Source: Leptodactylus fallax (lineage: Eukaryota; Chordata; Amphibia; Anura; Leptodactylidae). Taken from it: a stretch of 64,000 nt of DNA. Position numbers and translations under genes: made by a program. Positions 35,672-46,746 of the stretch are shown here, in pieces (the stretch's first letter is position 1; every line of letters begins with the position of its first letter). The stretch spans positions 1,112,501 through 1,176,500 of the forward strand of contig CAMRHE010000332.1 of NCBI GenBank assembly GCA_947044405.1. The letters run 5' to 3'. Under the pieces are notes generated by a model. The model was not told the origin of the DNA. It searched no databases and saw only the letters and a list, made by a program, of their open reading frames with translations.

Positions 35672-37120
35672 GCCCATTCTCCAAGGTAAAACTGTTCCAT
35701 CTTGAGTTACATTGGTTGTGTTGGTGTCCAGAAGTCTTCATGTTTTGGCACAGACTGGATTGACATCTAGACTTTGATTCCAAAAAATGTTTTCCCTTAA
35801 ACCCATCCCGTGTAGTTCTAACAATATGTTTACAATAATTGACCAGCTGGAAGGTGAAGTTGTGCCCCAGTCCCAAATCTCTGGTAGATTTCCTCAAATA
35901 TTGCTCAATAATTCCTGTATTCACTGCCGTCCATCTTTCCTTCAAACCTGACGAATTTTCCAGTCCTTGCCAATGAAAAGCACATCCACAGCATTTCTGA
36001 TGCCACCACCATGCTCCACTGTGGAAGTGGGTTGATAGAAATTCTCAGGTTTGCCGCACACAGCGTTTCCTATGATCCATCATCTGAAAATTCTTCCATA
36101 TCTTTGGGGACTCGGCCACATGCTGTTTGGTGAACTTCAAATGTGTTTTCCTCTATTTTTGTTTTAAATGGCTTTTTTTCTAGCTACTTTTCCATAAAGA
36201 ACCCTCCTGTGGAGTGTACAGCTTATACGTTCCTAAGGACAGATATGTCCATGTCTGCTGTGGATATTTGGAGCTCCTTCAGTATTATTGTTGGTATCTT
36301 TTTTGGATTTCCGGCCTCCTAGCTTGTTCTGTGGGATTTTGTGTGTATCCTTCTGTTGTCAGGTTTGTAGTTGTCCTATAGTCTTTCCATTATTGTTATA
36401 ATGAATTTAATGGTGCTTTGTGCAAAGTTCAGTTTGGGATATTTTCTAACCTGTTTGGAGAGCTGCTTGGACTTCATGTTCCTTGCGGAGTAGTGTTGCA
36501 GAGGCTTCAAGAATAGGTAATGACATCATATGACACATCTGAGTGTTGCTAAGGAGTCTGTCCCCTACATAATGTGTACAATGTGTACTATACATGCTGC
36601 CTACTTCTATTATTACATATACAAGCAGACTCTATAACCTGCCTCTGCAGTCCCTGCGTATATTATATTGTAGTGAAAATAAGACCTAATCTAACTTGTA
36701 TTTTTCTTTTCCTTCCTAACACTACTTGTAGCGAGTGATATATGTCTTATATAAGATAAGGAATTAAGCTCTTAAATCCCATATCCAGCTACCTTGAAAC
36801 TTATTCAGCTATACATGGTGCATCAATGTTACCTCACCCCTGGAATACTTGAGTTAGAACATGGTTATGTCTCATTAGTTGTACATTCGGAACAGAATGA
36901 ATCATGTATGAAGAGTTTATGACTTGCCAGTGAAAGTCTCTCAATTTTTTTATTAATCACATTTAATAGTTACAAGAAAATGTAGCGAATATTTCCAATA
37001 AAGTAATAGCATACGTGTATGATAAGAATGCCAATCGTTGAAACATGAGCTAAAAGAAAATATTAATAGAAGACAAGAACAACTGGATAAATCACTTCTC
37101 ACGTTACACAATATTTCCTT
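35672..37120 (-). repeat. Segmental duplication, copy B, with fossil Tc1
   Basis: The shorter partner of 33058-35560. The minus strand 35945-35660 still reads STRDLGLGHNFTFQ, then a KHIVRTTRDGFKGKHF segment, comparable with Tc1 transposase STRDL...[22 protein letters not shown]. The second Asp and the rest of the catalytic site are lost. It lacks the insertion carried by copy A, so the insertion probably postdates the duplication. Confidence 0.75.
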
Positions 37121-37547
37121 ATGTCACATTCACCTAGATTATACCATGATACCCAATAATTGTAATGAGCAGAGGATAAAGAGGACAACAGTGAGGTATC
37201 TGCCTTTATGTATCTTGGAAGTATGGAATGTGAGACTGTGTTATTAATACTTCAGTGACAAACATCACTTCTATGTTTGGCCATTTGTCCACCAAGATTT
37301 ATTTCTCTTTTTCCCAGAAGAAATATCATATGAAAAAGGATTTCAATAACACAGTCTTTATATAAATATGTTACTACATGTAGTATTTCTATATGCTGCC
37401 ATGTTACACCATGAGTATGGCTATGACTAACGGCCCCATATAACAAGACTGGTCAGAGCCCCAGGGAAGCAGTGGTGGATAGTCATAAAGCCTTTCCACA
37501 TTCTGAACATGAAAATGGCTTTTCCCATGTGTGATTTCACATTTCCC
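37121..37547 (-). other. 3' region of the zinc-finger gene
   Basis: Downstream of the zinc-finger stop. On the minus strand 37547-37500 still resembles finger sequence: a CSECGKAL-type ending (TGTTCAGAATGTGGAAAGGC) can be read out of frame. The original last finger therefore appears collapsed by a deletion. No clear polyadenylation signal was chosen. Confidence 0.5.
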
Positions 37548-39067
37548 TCATTCTGAACATGAAAATGGCTTCTCCCCTGTGTGAGTTTTTAGATGTTTAA
37601 CAAGAACTGATTTGTGCGTAAAACATTTTCCACATTCTGAACATGAATATGGCTTCTCCCCTGTGTGAATTCTCCGGTGTGCAACAAGATTTGATTTTTG
37701 GCTATAACATTTCCCACATTCTAAACATGAATATGGCTTCTCCCCTGTGTGAGTTTTTAGATGTTTAACAAGATTTGGTTTGTGACTAAAACATTTTCCA
37801 CATTCTGAACATGAATATGGCTTCTCCCCTGTGTGAATTCTCTGGTGTGATTCAAGATGTGATTTAAGATTAAACCGTTTCCCACATTCTGAACATGAAT
37901 ATGGCTTCTCCCCTGTATGACTTCTCTGGTGTATAGCAAAATCGTTTTTCCAGGTAAAACGTTTCCCACATTCTGAACATGAATACGGCTTCTCCCCTGT
38001 GTGAATTTTCTGGTGTGCAACAAGATATGATTTTTGGCTATAACATTTCCCACATTCTAAACATGAATATGGCTTCACTCCTGTGTGAGTTTTTAGATGT
38101 TTAACAAGATTTGGTTTGTGGCTAAAACATTTGCCACATTCTGAACATGAAAATGGCCTCTCTTCTGTGTGAATTCTTTGATGTGCAAGAAGAACTGAAT
38201 TTTTGTTAAAGCATTTTCCACATTCTGAACATGAATATGGCTTCACACCTGTGTGACTTTTCTGGTGTGCAACAAGATCTGATTTGAGGCTATAACATTT
38301 CCCACATTCTGAACATGAATATGGCTTCACTCTTGCGTGAGTTGTTAGATGTTTAACAAGACTGTGTTTGCAGCTAAAACATTTCCCACATTCTGAACAT
38401 GAATATGGCTTCTCCCCTGTATGAATTTTTAGATGTTTAACAAGATCTGATTTGTGGCTAAAACATTTTCCACATTCAGAACATGAATATGGCTTCTCCC
38501 CTGTGTGAATTCTCTTGTGTGCAGCAAGATATTTTTTCGTGCTAAAACATTTTCCACATTCAGGACATGAATATGGCTTCTCCCCTGTATGAATTTTTAG
38601 ATGTTTAACAAAATTTGATTTGTGGCTAAAACATTTCCCACACTCAGAACAGGAGTATGGCTTCTCCCCTGTATGAATTCTCTGGTGTACAACAAGATCA
38701 TTTTTCCAGATAAAACCTTTCCCACATTCTGAACATGAATATGGCTTCTCTTCTGTGTGATTTCTTTGATGTAAAACCCTCCGTCTGCTGCCTTTATTTT
38801 GCATCAAAGTCAGTGATTCAGAAGATAGGACCTGTATAGAAGGATCAGATGATGGATCAGAAGATAGGACCTGTATAGAAGGATCAGATGATGGATCAGA
38901 AGATAGGACCTGTATAGAAGGATCAGATGATAGATCTTTGCTGTGAAGGGCTGAGGGTATATCTGGGATAATGATATGTTCTTCATATGTATCTTGTGTG
39001 CTACCACCATCATCTGCTTTATAATCTGATAATATGAGATGTCCCCCTGAGATCCTGATACAGTCAT
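37548..39067 (-). CDS. KRAB-like C2H2 zinc-finger gene, last exon (14 fingers)
   Basis: Final exon of a probable DNA-binding nuclear transcription regulator. The acceptor CTTGGCAG lies at 39068-39075 and the exon continues the frame of the exon at 51793-51895. The N-terminal part reads [19 protein letters not shown], then a 13-residue repeat [13 protein letters not shown] in about three copies (38820-38940). Fourteen complete fingers of the form CSECGKxF-x5-L-x2-H-x3-H follow, with TGEKPYS linkers. Fingers 8-9 and 12-13 are near-duplicates (SHKPNLVKH, YSQKSxLVAH), showing internal duplication. The next finger stops after CSE: a TGA stands where TGT (Cys) is expected, so the C-terminus is shortened. 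The specific gene cannot be named, since frogs have hundreds of such paralogues. Confidence 0.92.
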
Positions 39068-39511
39068 CTGCCAAGAAGAAAATATATTTTAATATTTATA
39101 AATATCAGAACCTTATTATATGGAAGTTTTATAACACCTATATAAAATATTCAAGAATTCTATGTAGCAGAATTCAGTTATCAACTACGACTGTCCCAAC
39201 CCCTCCTTGACTACATGTGCTTTATCACAGACAGGACACAAGTACATACTTTTCTTTTGGCTAAAATATGCATTAAAACAGGAACTGAAACTGCATGTAA
39301 GAACCTGGCCTTACAAGGAACTAATTGTGTCTGCCGTCATTAATATAGGGGCTGGTGGATCAGCAAAAGGAACATGCAAAAGAATTTGGAACAACGTCCT
39401 ACATAAGCCATGAGGGCCTGCCCATGACTTACCTACATAAGGCTATATCAATTACATTGTTTCTGACATATAATATCATATGAAGAAGGATTTCAATGAC
39501 AGCTTTGAGCA
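39068..39511. other. Start of the large intron; no feature
   Basis: Downstream part of the 12.7-kb last intron, next to the acceptor. No element was recognised here. Short reading frames lack any domain. Confidence 0.4.
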
Positions 39512-39870
39512 AAGACAAAGGAGACAGGAGATATATAATGTTAGATTCCTTAGCCGAAGGAGATGAGTAGAATGAGCAGGAGAAGGCACAGCACACTGTG
39601 AAATCTTATGTTACAATATTCGTGTGGATGAGACATAAAGAGTTAACTATCCACGCTACTGACATAGCCCTTGTCTATCAAAATAGATGTTCTATGTCAC
39701 AGGTATGCAAAACCTACAGTGGGTACGGAAAGTATTCAGACCCCTTTAAATTTTTCACTCTTGTTTCATTGCAGCCATTTGCTAAAAGCAAAAAAGTTCA
39801 TTTTATTTCTCATTAATGTACACTCAGCTCCCCATCTTGACAGAAAAAAAAAACAGAAATGTAGATATTT
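39512..39870 (+). repeat. Direct repeat, first copy (partner 40856-41225)
   Basis: It matches 40856-41225 closely over roughly 360 bp, from GAGCAAAGACAAAGGAGACA through the Tc1 end GGGTACGGAAAGTATTCAGA. The offset is 1344 bp, so this is a tandem duplication that includes the 5' end of a Tc1 element. A short block (after GACATAG) differs between copies. Confidence 0.85.
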
Positions 39871-40800
39871 TTGCAAAGTTATTAAAAAAGAAAAACTGAA
39901 ATCTCCCCTGGCCATAAGTATTCAGATCCTTTGCTGGGACTCTCATATATAACTCACCTGTTGTCCATTTCCTTCTGATTCTCCTTGAGATGGTTCTACT
40001 CCTTCATTGGAGTCCAGCTGTGTTTAATTAAACTGATTGGACCTGATTAGGAAAGGCGCACACCTGTCTATATAAGACCTCACAGCTCACAGGGCATGTC
40101 AGAGCAAATGAGAATCAGGAGGTCAAAGGAACTGCCCAAGGAGCTCAGAGACAGAATTGTGGCAAGGCACAGATCTGGCCAAGGTTACAGAAGAATTTCT
40201 GCAGCACTCAAGGTTCCTAAGAGCACAGCGGCCTCCATAATCCTTACATGGAAGAAGTTTGGGACGACCAGAACTCTTCCTAGACCTGGCCGTCCAGCCA
40301 AACTGAGCAATGGTGGGAGAAGAGCCTTGGTGAGAGAGGTAAAGAAGACCCCAAAGATCACTGTGGCCGAGCTCCAGAGATGCAGTAGGGAGATGGGAGA
40401 AAGTTCCACAAAGTCACCTATCGCTGCAGCCCTCCACCAGTCGGGGCTTTATGGCAGAGCGGCCCGAAGGAAGCCTCTCCTCAGTGCAAGACATAGGAAA
40501 GCCAAAAAACACATGAAGGACTCCCAGACTATGAGAAATAAGATTCTCTGCTCTGATGAGACGAAGATTGAACTTTTTGGCGTTAATTCTAAGCAGTATG
40601 TGTGGAGAAAACCAGGAACTGCTCATCACCTGCCCAATACAATCCCAACAGTGAGACATGGCGGTGGCAGCATCATGCTATGGGGGACAGGACGACTGGT
40701 TGTAATAGAAGGAAAGATGAATGCGGCCAAGTACAGAGATATCCTGGAAGAAAACCTCTGCCAGAGTGCTCTGAATGTGCTACCATATCCATCCATAACT
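39716..40800 (+). mobile_element. Tc1-like element, 3'-truncated
   Basis: The 5' end is CAGTGGGTACGGAAAGTATT, with the characteristic leader (CACTCTTGTTTCATTGCAGC) and transposase start. It breaks off after transposase codons ENLCQSAL at about 40775. What follows is unrelated sequence and then the second direct repeat. Confidence 0.75.
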
Positions 40801-40914
40801 ACACCTGCTAATGTGCTACCTGAAGGTCCAACCAGGAGAGCATTAAACAGAGCTGAGCAAAGACAAAGGAGACAGGAGATATATAATGTTAGATTCCTTA
40901 GCCGAAGGAGATGA
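40096..40914 (+). pseudogene. Tc1 transposase, C-terminal half missing
   Basis: The ATG at 40096 begins MSEQMRIRRSKELPKELRDR. The helix-turn-helix region (SGQGYRRISAALKVPKSTA) and basic GRPAKLS segment are present, then KILCSDETKIELFG (first Asp) and HGGGSIMLWG. After YRDILEENLCQSAL the sequence diverges into non-transposase residues until a stop at 40914. The second Asp and the Glu are absent, so it cannot be active. Confidence 0.85.
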
Positions 40915-41225
40915 GTAGAATGAGCAGGAGAAGGCACAGCACACTGTGAAATCTTATGTTACAATATTCGTGTGGATGAGACATAAAGAGTTAACTATCC
41001 ACGCTACTGACATAGAACATCTATTTTGGGACACAAGGGATATGTCACAGGTATGCAAAACCTACAGTGGGTACGAAAAGTATTCAGACCCCTTTAAATT
41101 TTTCACTCTTTGTTTCATTGCAGCCATTTGCTAAAAGGAAAAAAATTCATTTTATTTCTCATTAATGTACACTCAGCTCCCCATCTTGACAGAAAAAAAA
41201 AACAGAAATGTAGATATTTTTGCAA
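40856..41225 (+). repeat. Direct repeat, second copy
   Basis: Second copy of the block at 39512-39870, ending in Tc1 leader sequence (GATATTTTTGCAAAAATGTA). It is followed immediately by an unrelated Tc1 on the minus strand. Confidence 0.85.
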
Positions 41226-42367
41226 AAATGTATGTCTGGACTGCAGCAGGCCAGTCTAGTACCCGCACTCTTTTACTACAAAGCAACGCTGTTGTAACAT
41301 GTGCAGAATGTGGCTTGGCATGGTCTTGTTCAAGTAAGCAGGAACGTCGCTGAAAAAGACGTGGCTTGGATGGCAGCATATGTTACTCCAAAACCTGTAT
41401 GTACCTTTCAGCATTAATGGAGCCTTCACAGATGTGCAGGTTACCCACCCAAACCATCAGAGATGCTGGATTTTGAACTTTGTGCTGATAACAATCCGGA
41501 CAGTCCTTTTCCTCTTTGGCCTGGAGGACACGACGTCCAGGATTTCCCAAAACACACAGGACACTTTTCCACTTTGCGTCAGTCCATCTCAGATGAGCTC
41601 GGGCCCACAGAAGCCGGCGGCGTTTCTGGGTGTTGTTGATATATGGCTTTCACTTTGCACGGTAGAGTTTTCACTTGCACTTGTAGATGTAGCGACGATC
41701 TGTGTTCACTGATAATGGTTTTCTGAAGTGTTCCTGAGCCCATGTAACGGTAATATCTGGTACAGAATGATGTCGGTTTTTAATGCAGTGCCGCCTGAGG
41801 GATGGAAGGTCACGGGTATTCAACGTTGGTTTTCGGCCTTGCCGCTTACTTGCGGAGATTTTGTTCCAGATTCTCTGAATCTTTTGATGATATTCTGGAC
41901 TGTAGATGGTGAAATCCCTAAATTCCTTGCAATTGTACATTGAGAAGCGTTCTTCTTAAACTGTTGGACTATTTGCTCACAAAGTGGTGAACCTCGCCCC
42001 ATCCTTGCTTGTGAACGATGAGCCTTTCGGGGATGCCTCCTTTATACCCAATCATGACACGCACCTGTTTCCAATTAACCTATTCACCTCTGGAATGCTC
42101 TGAACAGCTGTTTTTTGAGCATTCTTCAACTTTCTCAGTCTTTTGTTGCCTCTGTCCCAGCTTTTGTGGAACGTGTTGCAGGCATCAAATTCAAAATGAG
42201 CGAATATTTGCAAAAAACAATAAAGTTTATCCGTCTGTACATTAAATATCTTGTCTTTGTAGTGTATTAAATTGAATATAGGTTGAAAAGGATTTGCAAA
42301 TCATCATATTCTGTTTTTATTTATGTTTTACACAACGTCCCAACTTCATTGGAATTGGGGTTGTAGA
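41226..42367 (-). mobile_element. Tc1-like element on minus strand, 3'-truncated
   Basis: Its 5' end on the minus strand is TACAACCCCAATTCCAATGA at about 42367, a Tc1-type end I recognise from fish and frogs. The leader, the transposase start and most of the catalytic domain follow. The element ends at about 41226, against the preceding Tc1 leader. Confidence 0.78.
41240..42002 (-). pseudogene. Tc1 transposase, frameshifted and truncated
   Basis: Begins at 42002 with MGRGSPLCEQIVQQFKKNAS and a helix-turn-helix (CTIARNLGISPSTVQNIIKR). It continues in another frame with TLNTRDLPSLRRHCIKNRHH and NTDRRYIYKCK, then further frames to CLLEQDHAKPHSAHVTTALL and KRVRVLDWPA. The second-Asp region (EQDHAKPH) is visible. 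The DLSPIENVW-type Glu block is lost at the truncation. At least two frame breaks. Confidence 0.8.
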
Positions 42368-43484
42368 TTGAATTGTAAGGCCTGATACTATAAATAAATG
42401 AACTACTGTGGGGTCAACCAAAGAGACTTCACACACATGCCATAAGTCACGTGTCTCGTCTTTTCTTTGTTCAGCTGAACTGTCCCTATCCCAACTTAAG
42501 TATTAAGATCTCCCAGACAATAAGGTGAGATCCCTGTAGTAATTTCCATATATAGTGATAAGAACATTGAAGTCTCTAAGACACACGTATACTTTTAGAA
42601 TCAGTCCTTCATATAGAGTCCTCCTGATATAGCTCATCGCTTACATGTGGATTTTACAAGGACAATGTTTATTACATTGGTGATAGGTGCTTACTGAAGA
42701 GAAGGTACGCCCCGGGTGCTCCGTGGTATCATTTACATACATGAAGAAACAAATTATCTTGGAATCAGCTGGGAGAAAAAACAAGGAAAGGTAGGAGAAG
42801 AATGGCCTTTTTAAAGGCCATTCCAACGTGCCATTCGCTTAAAAGTGGTTTTGCGAATGATAGACTCCCTTTAAGGAGTGTGTTCGTTATTTCATATTCA
42901 TCCGTGACAATTATTACTGGACTGAGTTAATTTAAAGTTTTTCGTCAAAGTTCTTGCAGAATAAAGTCAGCTCCAAAACGGCAATGGAAATTCAATTGGG
43001 TGAGCAAAAGGGAGACTACTGATGATACAACCCTAACAAGTATACTGTATATTATTGGTGTATTAAGGACTGGAATGATCTTGAGTTTGCTCAAGCAAGG
43101 GTCAGTGTCAGAGTTATCTCAGCGCCCCCGAGAGGACTCTGATCATGGGCATTACTGCCAGGTCTCCTCTATGTAAAACTGCAGAGCTGGGGGGATTATG
43201 GCGCTCGCTCTACTTCTTAGCTGGCGCCATATTTAAAGTGCCGACATCTGCCTTACTATTCTGGGCCATGTTGGCAAGAGGTAAATGAATGAATTATTCT
43301 TATATGGACAGTTGGTTTAAGGACATTAAGTAAATGGATTGAAGATGAGGAAAAAAAAAGATCCAAAGACTAATTTCTATTGAATATTGTCTATCGATAA
43401 ATTTCTGTATTTGAACAAAATGTTCCATCAAGAGGTTAAAGAGAACCTTCCACCACCTCCACCAAGTCCAGCTCTTTACATCAT
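42368..43484. other. Intronic sequence, mostly unrecognised
   Basis: No gene seen. 42700-42880 is the second copy of the dispersed repeat at 32200-32400. The rest, including the CpG-richer part near 43120-43240, matched nothing I recognise. Confidence 0.45.
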
Positions 43485-43805
43485 TTAACCCCTTAAGGAC
43501 ACAGCTCAAAAGTGCGTTAAGGACCAGGTGTCGTTTTTCAAAACAAGACACGTGTCACTTTATACGGCAATAACTTTGAAACACTTTACCTTACACAAGT
43601 GATTTTGAGATTGTTTTTTCGTGACACATTGTACTTCATGTTAGTGGTCAACGCTAATCAATATTTTTGTATTTAATTATTAAAAAAATACAATTGTGGC
43701 CCCCATTTCCCTCCCTATCGTTATTATGGTGTACCTTCATTATTTATCTCCCCATATATGTTTGTTTCATTATTTATGTTAATAAAATGATATTATTTTA
43801 TTATT

Positions 43806-45331
43806 ATTTTTTTGTGGTCATGCTATTATGGTGTTCTAGATGTAGAATCCGGGCCATTATTTTCATAAGGGGAAGGGACCTCGTACCCCCTTGCCTGTTT
43901 ATATATGAAACTGCAGTCATATTGTCGGACATGATCCTTACATGGCGATTCCGAATACCCTGACCTACTACTTTCAAGGTCTCCAAAATCACCATTAGTT
44001 CCCTCTGATTCGAGGATGCCTGAGAAAGACTCCTTGACCAGCAGCCCTGGAACACCTGATCCCCCATGTGGGCACCCCACCCCCGAGGGCTGGCATCCGT
44101 GGTAATAATTAGGGGGTCTGAGATCTTCCATGGAACTCCAATTTCTAGGTGACCCCTGACTAACCACCAACCCAGGGTTTCTCTTATTGGCCGAGACACC
44201 CACATAAATTTGTTGAGAATTTTCTCTTCCTGACACCAGGCTGCTAGAATTTCCCACTGCAGGTCTCGGGAGTGGCTCTGAGACCAAGGTACTGCTGGAA
44301 GTCCCCAGGATGGACATAGCCTTTCTTATAGTGACCCTGGGGGACTGGATCAGGGTTTTTACTAGGGACAGAACCCTCTCTATTTTCTCTTGAGGGAGAA
44401 AAGATCTCTGAGCCGTGGAATATAGAATGATCCCTAGAAACTTTTTCTGTTGAGAAGGAACTAAACTTGACTTCTCTAGATTCACCATCCAACCTAATTC
44501 CTCCAGAATGTTCAGTACTACTCTGACACTTTCTAAACATTCTATTCTGGATCTTGCCACAATGAGAAAGTCGTCTAGATATGGAATAAACAGAACGTCT
44601 TCCTCTCTTATATGTGCCCTCATTTCTGCCACTATTTTGGTAAAGGATCTTGGGGCCATGGATATTCCAAAGGGAAGGGCCTGATATTGGTAATGCTGAA
44701 CCACCCCTCCCATCTCTACTGCTACTCGCAAGAACCTCTGGTGACCTGGAAAAATTGGAACATGGTAATAAGCATCTTTCAGGTCTATCACCGCCATCCA
44801 GCAATTGGGAGTTAATAATCTCACTGCTGACTGCACTGTCTCCATCTGGAATTTCTTGTAAGACAGAAACTGATTTAACCTCCTTAGATTTATTATGGTT
44901 CTGCAGGAGCCATCGGGTTTCCTTACCAAGAACAGATGGGAATAAAACCCCTGCCTCTGCTCTTCCTGAGGAACTGGAATCAGCACCCCTTTCAAGATCA
45001 GGCTCTTCACTTCCAATTCCAGAGCCGATTGAGAGGTTAGGGAAGTCTGAGTTCTGGTAATCTGAAAACTGGAAGGCAGAGGAGAAAAGAACGCCAACTT
45101 CAGGCCTACTCCCACCGTATCCAGGATGCAAGGGCTTGATGAAATTTTCCTCCAGGCAGGAAGGAATTTCCTCAGTCTCCCCCTTACCCGGGGCCTGGCG
45201 TCATTGCCTGTTGGGTCTTGGATCTTTATTTCGGGGTGAGTTGCTAAATAAGAACCCCTTGTGTTTCTTATGGGATTCCAACCAGGTATTATGTCTGGAC
45301 TTGACAAATTTCTGCCCTCTGTATGCTCCAA
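43806..45331 (-). pseudogene. DIRS reverse transcriptase-RNase H, frameshifted
   Basis: The polymerase part (45331 to about 44290) contains FYSHLFLVRKPDGSCRTIIN, VIDLKDAYYHVPIFPGHQRF, LPFGISMAPRSFTKIVAEMR and FIPYLDDFLIVARS, the YxDD catalytic motif. The RNase H part continues in another frame (44205-43806) with ITTDASPRGWGAHMG, SSNQRELMVILETLK and MSDNMTAVSYINRQGG. The frame break is close to 44285. In the intact family the two enzymes copy RNA to DNA and remove the RNA; here they are not on one frame. Confidence 0.87.
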
Positions 45332-45640
45332 AGGGACGAAAGGCCCTCCGTGTACCAGAGAAAGGCACAGGAAAACCTATCTTTCTATCTGCTGCCTTAG
45401 CTAAGATGTCATCCAAGACTGGTCCAAAAAGATATTCACCGTCACAGGGCAGATTGCACAGCCAGGTCTTAGACCCTACATCACCTGTCCAACTCTTCAG
45501 CCATATAGCTCTCCTGGCAGAGTTGGTCAGGGCAAGGGAGCGAGCTGATAATCTTACGCTGTCTGCTGAAGCATCTGCCAAAAAATCTGCAGCTTTTCTA
45601 ATAGTCGGCAGGGCTGACAGAATCTGCTCTCTTGGGGCCT
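45201..45640 (-). pseudogene. DIRS gag-like ORF, 3' part
   Basis: Reads AADFLADASADSVRLSARSL, NSARRAIWLKSWTGDVGSK and LCNLPCDGEYLFGPVLDDIL, overlapping the start of the polymerase ORF in another frame, as usual for DIRS. It is the continuation of the 5' part at 48376-49158, from which the L2 insertion separates it. Confidence 0.75.
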
Positions 45641-45659
45641 TTTCCCTTTATTCCCTCTC

Positions 45660-46374
45660 AAAGACTGAACTACTGCTGTTTCCACCATCTAACAGATCTG
45701 TCCCTGATATCTCCATTGCAGTCTCTGGCCTTACCATAACTCCTAGGCAGTATGCCCGCTGCCTCGGGGTTTTGTTTGACTCAGACCTTTCCTTCACCCC
45801 CCATATCCAATCACTAGCACGCTCATGTCATCTCCACCTCAAAAACATCTCCAGAATCCGTCCTTTCCTGACCACAAAAACACTAAAGACACTTATTGTT
45901 GCCCTGATTCACTCTCGCCTTGACTACTGTAACTCCTTACTAATCGGTCTTCCCCTTACTAAACTCTGCCCTCTACAATCTATTCTGAATGCGGCGGCCA
46001 GGCTCATCTATCAGTGTAGACGCTACAGCGAGGCCTCCGGTCTGTGCCGGTCACTACATTGGCTGCCTATTCAATACAGAATACAATATAAACTTATCCC
46101 CCTCATCCACAAGGCTCTCCATAATGCTGCACCTCCCTACATTTCCTCCCTCATCTCTGTCTATCGCCCCACCCGTGCTCTCCGTTCATTCAATGACCTA
46201 AGACTAACATCCTCTATTATCAGAACCTCCCACGCTCGTATACAAGACTTCTCCCGAGTTGCACCACTTCTCTGGAATGCTCTATCCCGGACTATCAGAT
46301 TAACCCCCAATTTCCACAGCTTCAAGCGTAAACTAAAGACACATCTTATCAAACAGGCCTATCACAACTCCTAA
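45660..46374 (+). pseudogene. L2 reverse transcriptase C-terminus
   Basis: The open frame includes LSKTELLLFPPSNRSVPDIS, LGVLFDSDLSFTPHIQSLAR, KTLIVALIHSRLDYCNSLLI, LQSILNAAARLIYQ, LHWLPIQYRIQYKL, APPYISSLISVY and LLWNALSRTIRL before a stop. Endonuclease and catalytic palm are absent through 5' truncation. The frame runs in from DIRS sequence upstream, so its apparent start is not a gene start. Confidence 0.88.
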
Positions 46375-46746
46375 TGTAAACCCTTCCATAGTTAGAATCC
46401 CTAAAACGTCCCCTCCTCTGTTTATGCTTCAACATTACCTCACAGGATATGAGGCCGTATCAGACTAACTTTATATGTCCAGGCACCGTCTGCACGTTAA
46501 AGGACACGACTGGTGACGGCTCATACAGCTTTATATATGTGTAATGACATTAACCTCTATTACAGAATTGTCTGACCATTGTACAAACAATGCTACCTCC
46601 GATGCCGCCCCTGCTACCTCCTGTGTCACCCCTTCTACGTCATAGATTGTAAGCTCTTGCGAGCAGGGCCCTCAGTCCCAGTGTGTGAATTGACTATTTC
46701 TTTGTAATGTATCTTTTTTGTCAGTAATTGAACCCTACAAATTGTA

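Noticed and set aside
38820..38940. 39-bp period in the zinc-finger exon ([13 protein letters not shown] repeat) as a relative of the 39-bp satellite
   Set aside because: Only the period coincides. The sequences are unrelated, and a repeat in coding sequence must have a length divisible by three.
45136..46374. A 412-codon gene on the plus strand
   Set aside because: The first half is antisense DIRS sequence and only the part after about 45650 is L2 reverse transcriptase. The frame simply runs across the insertion junction.
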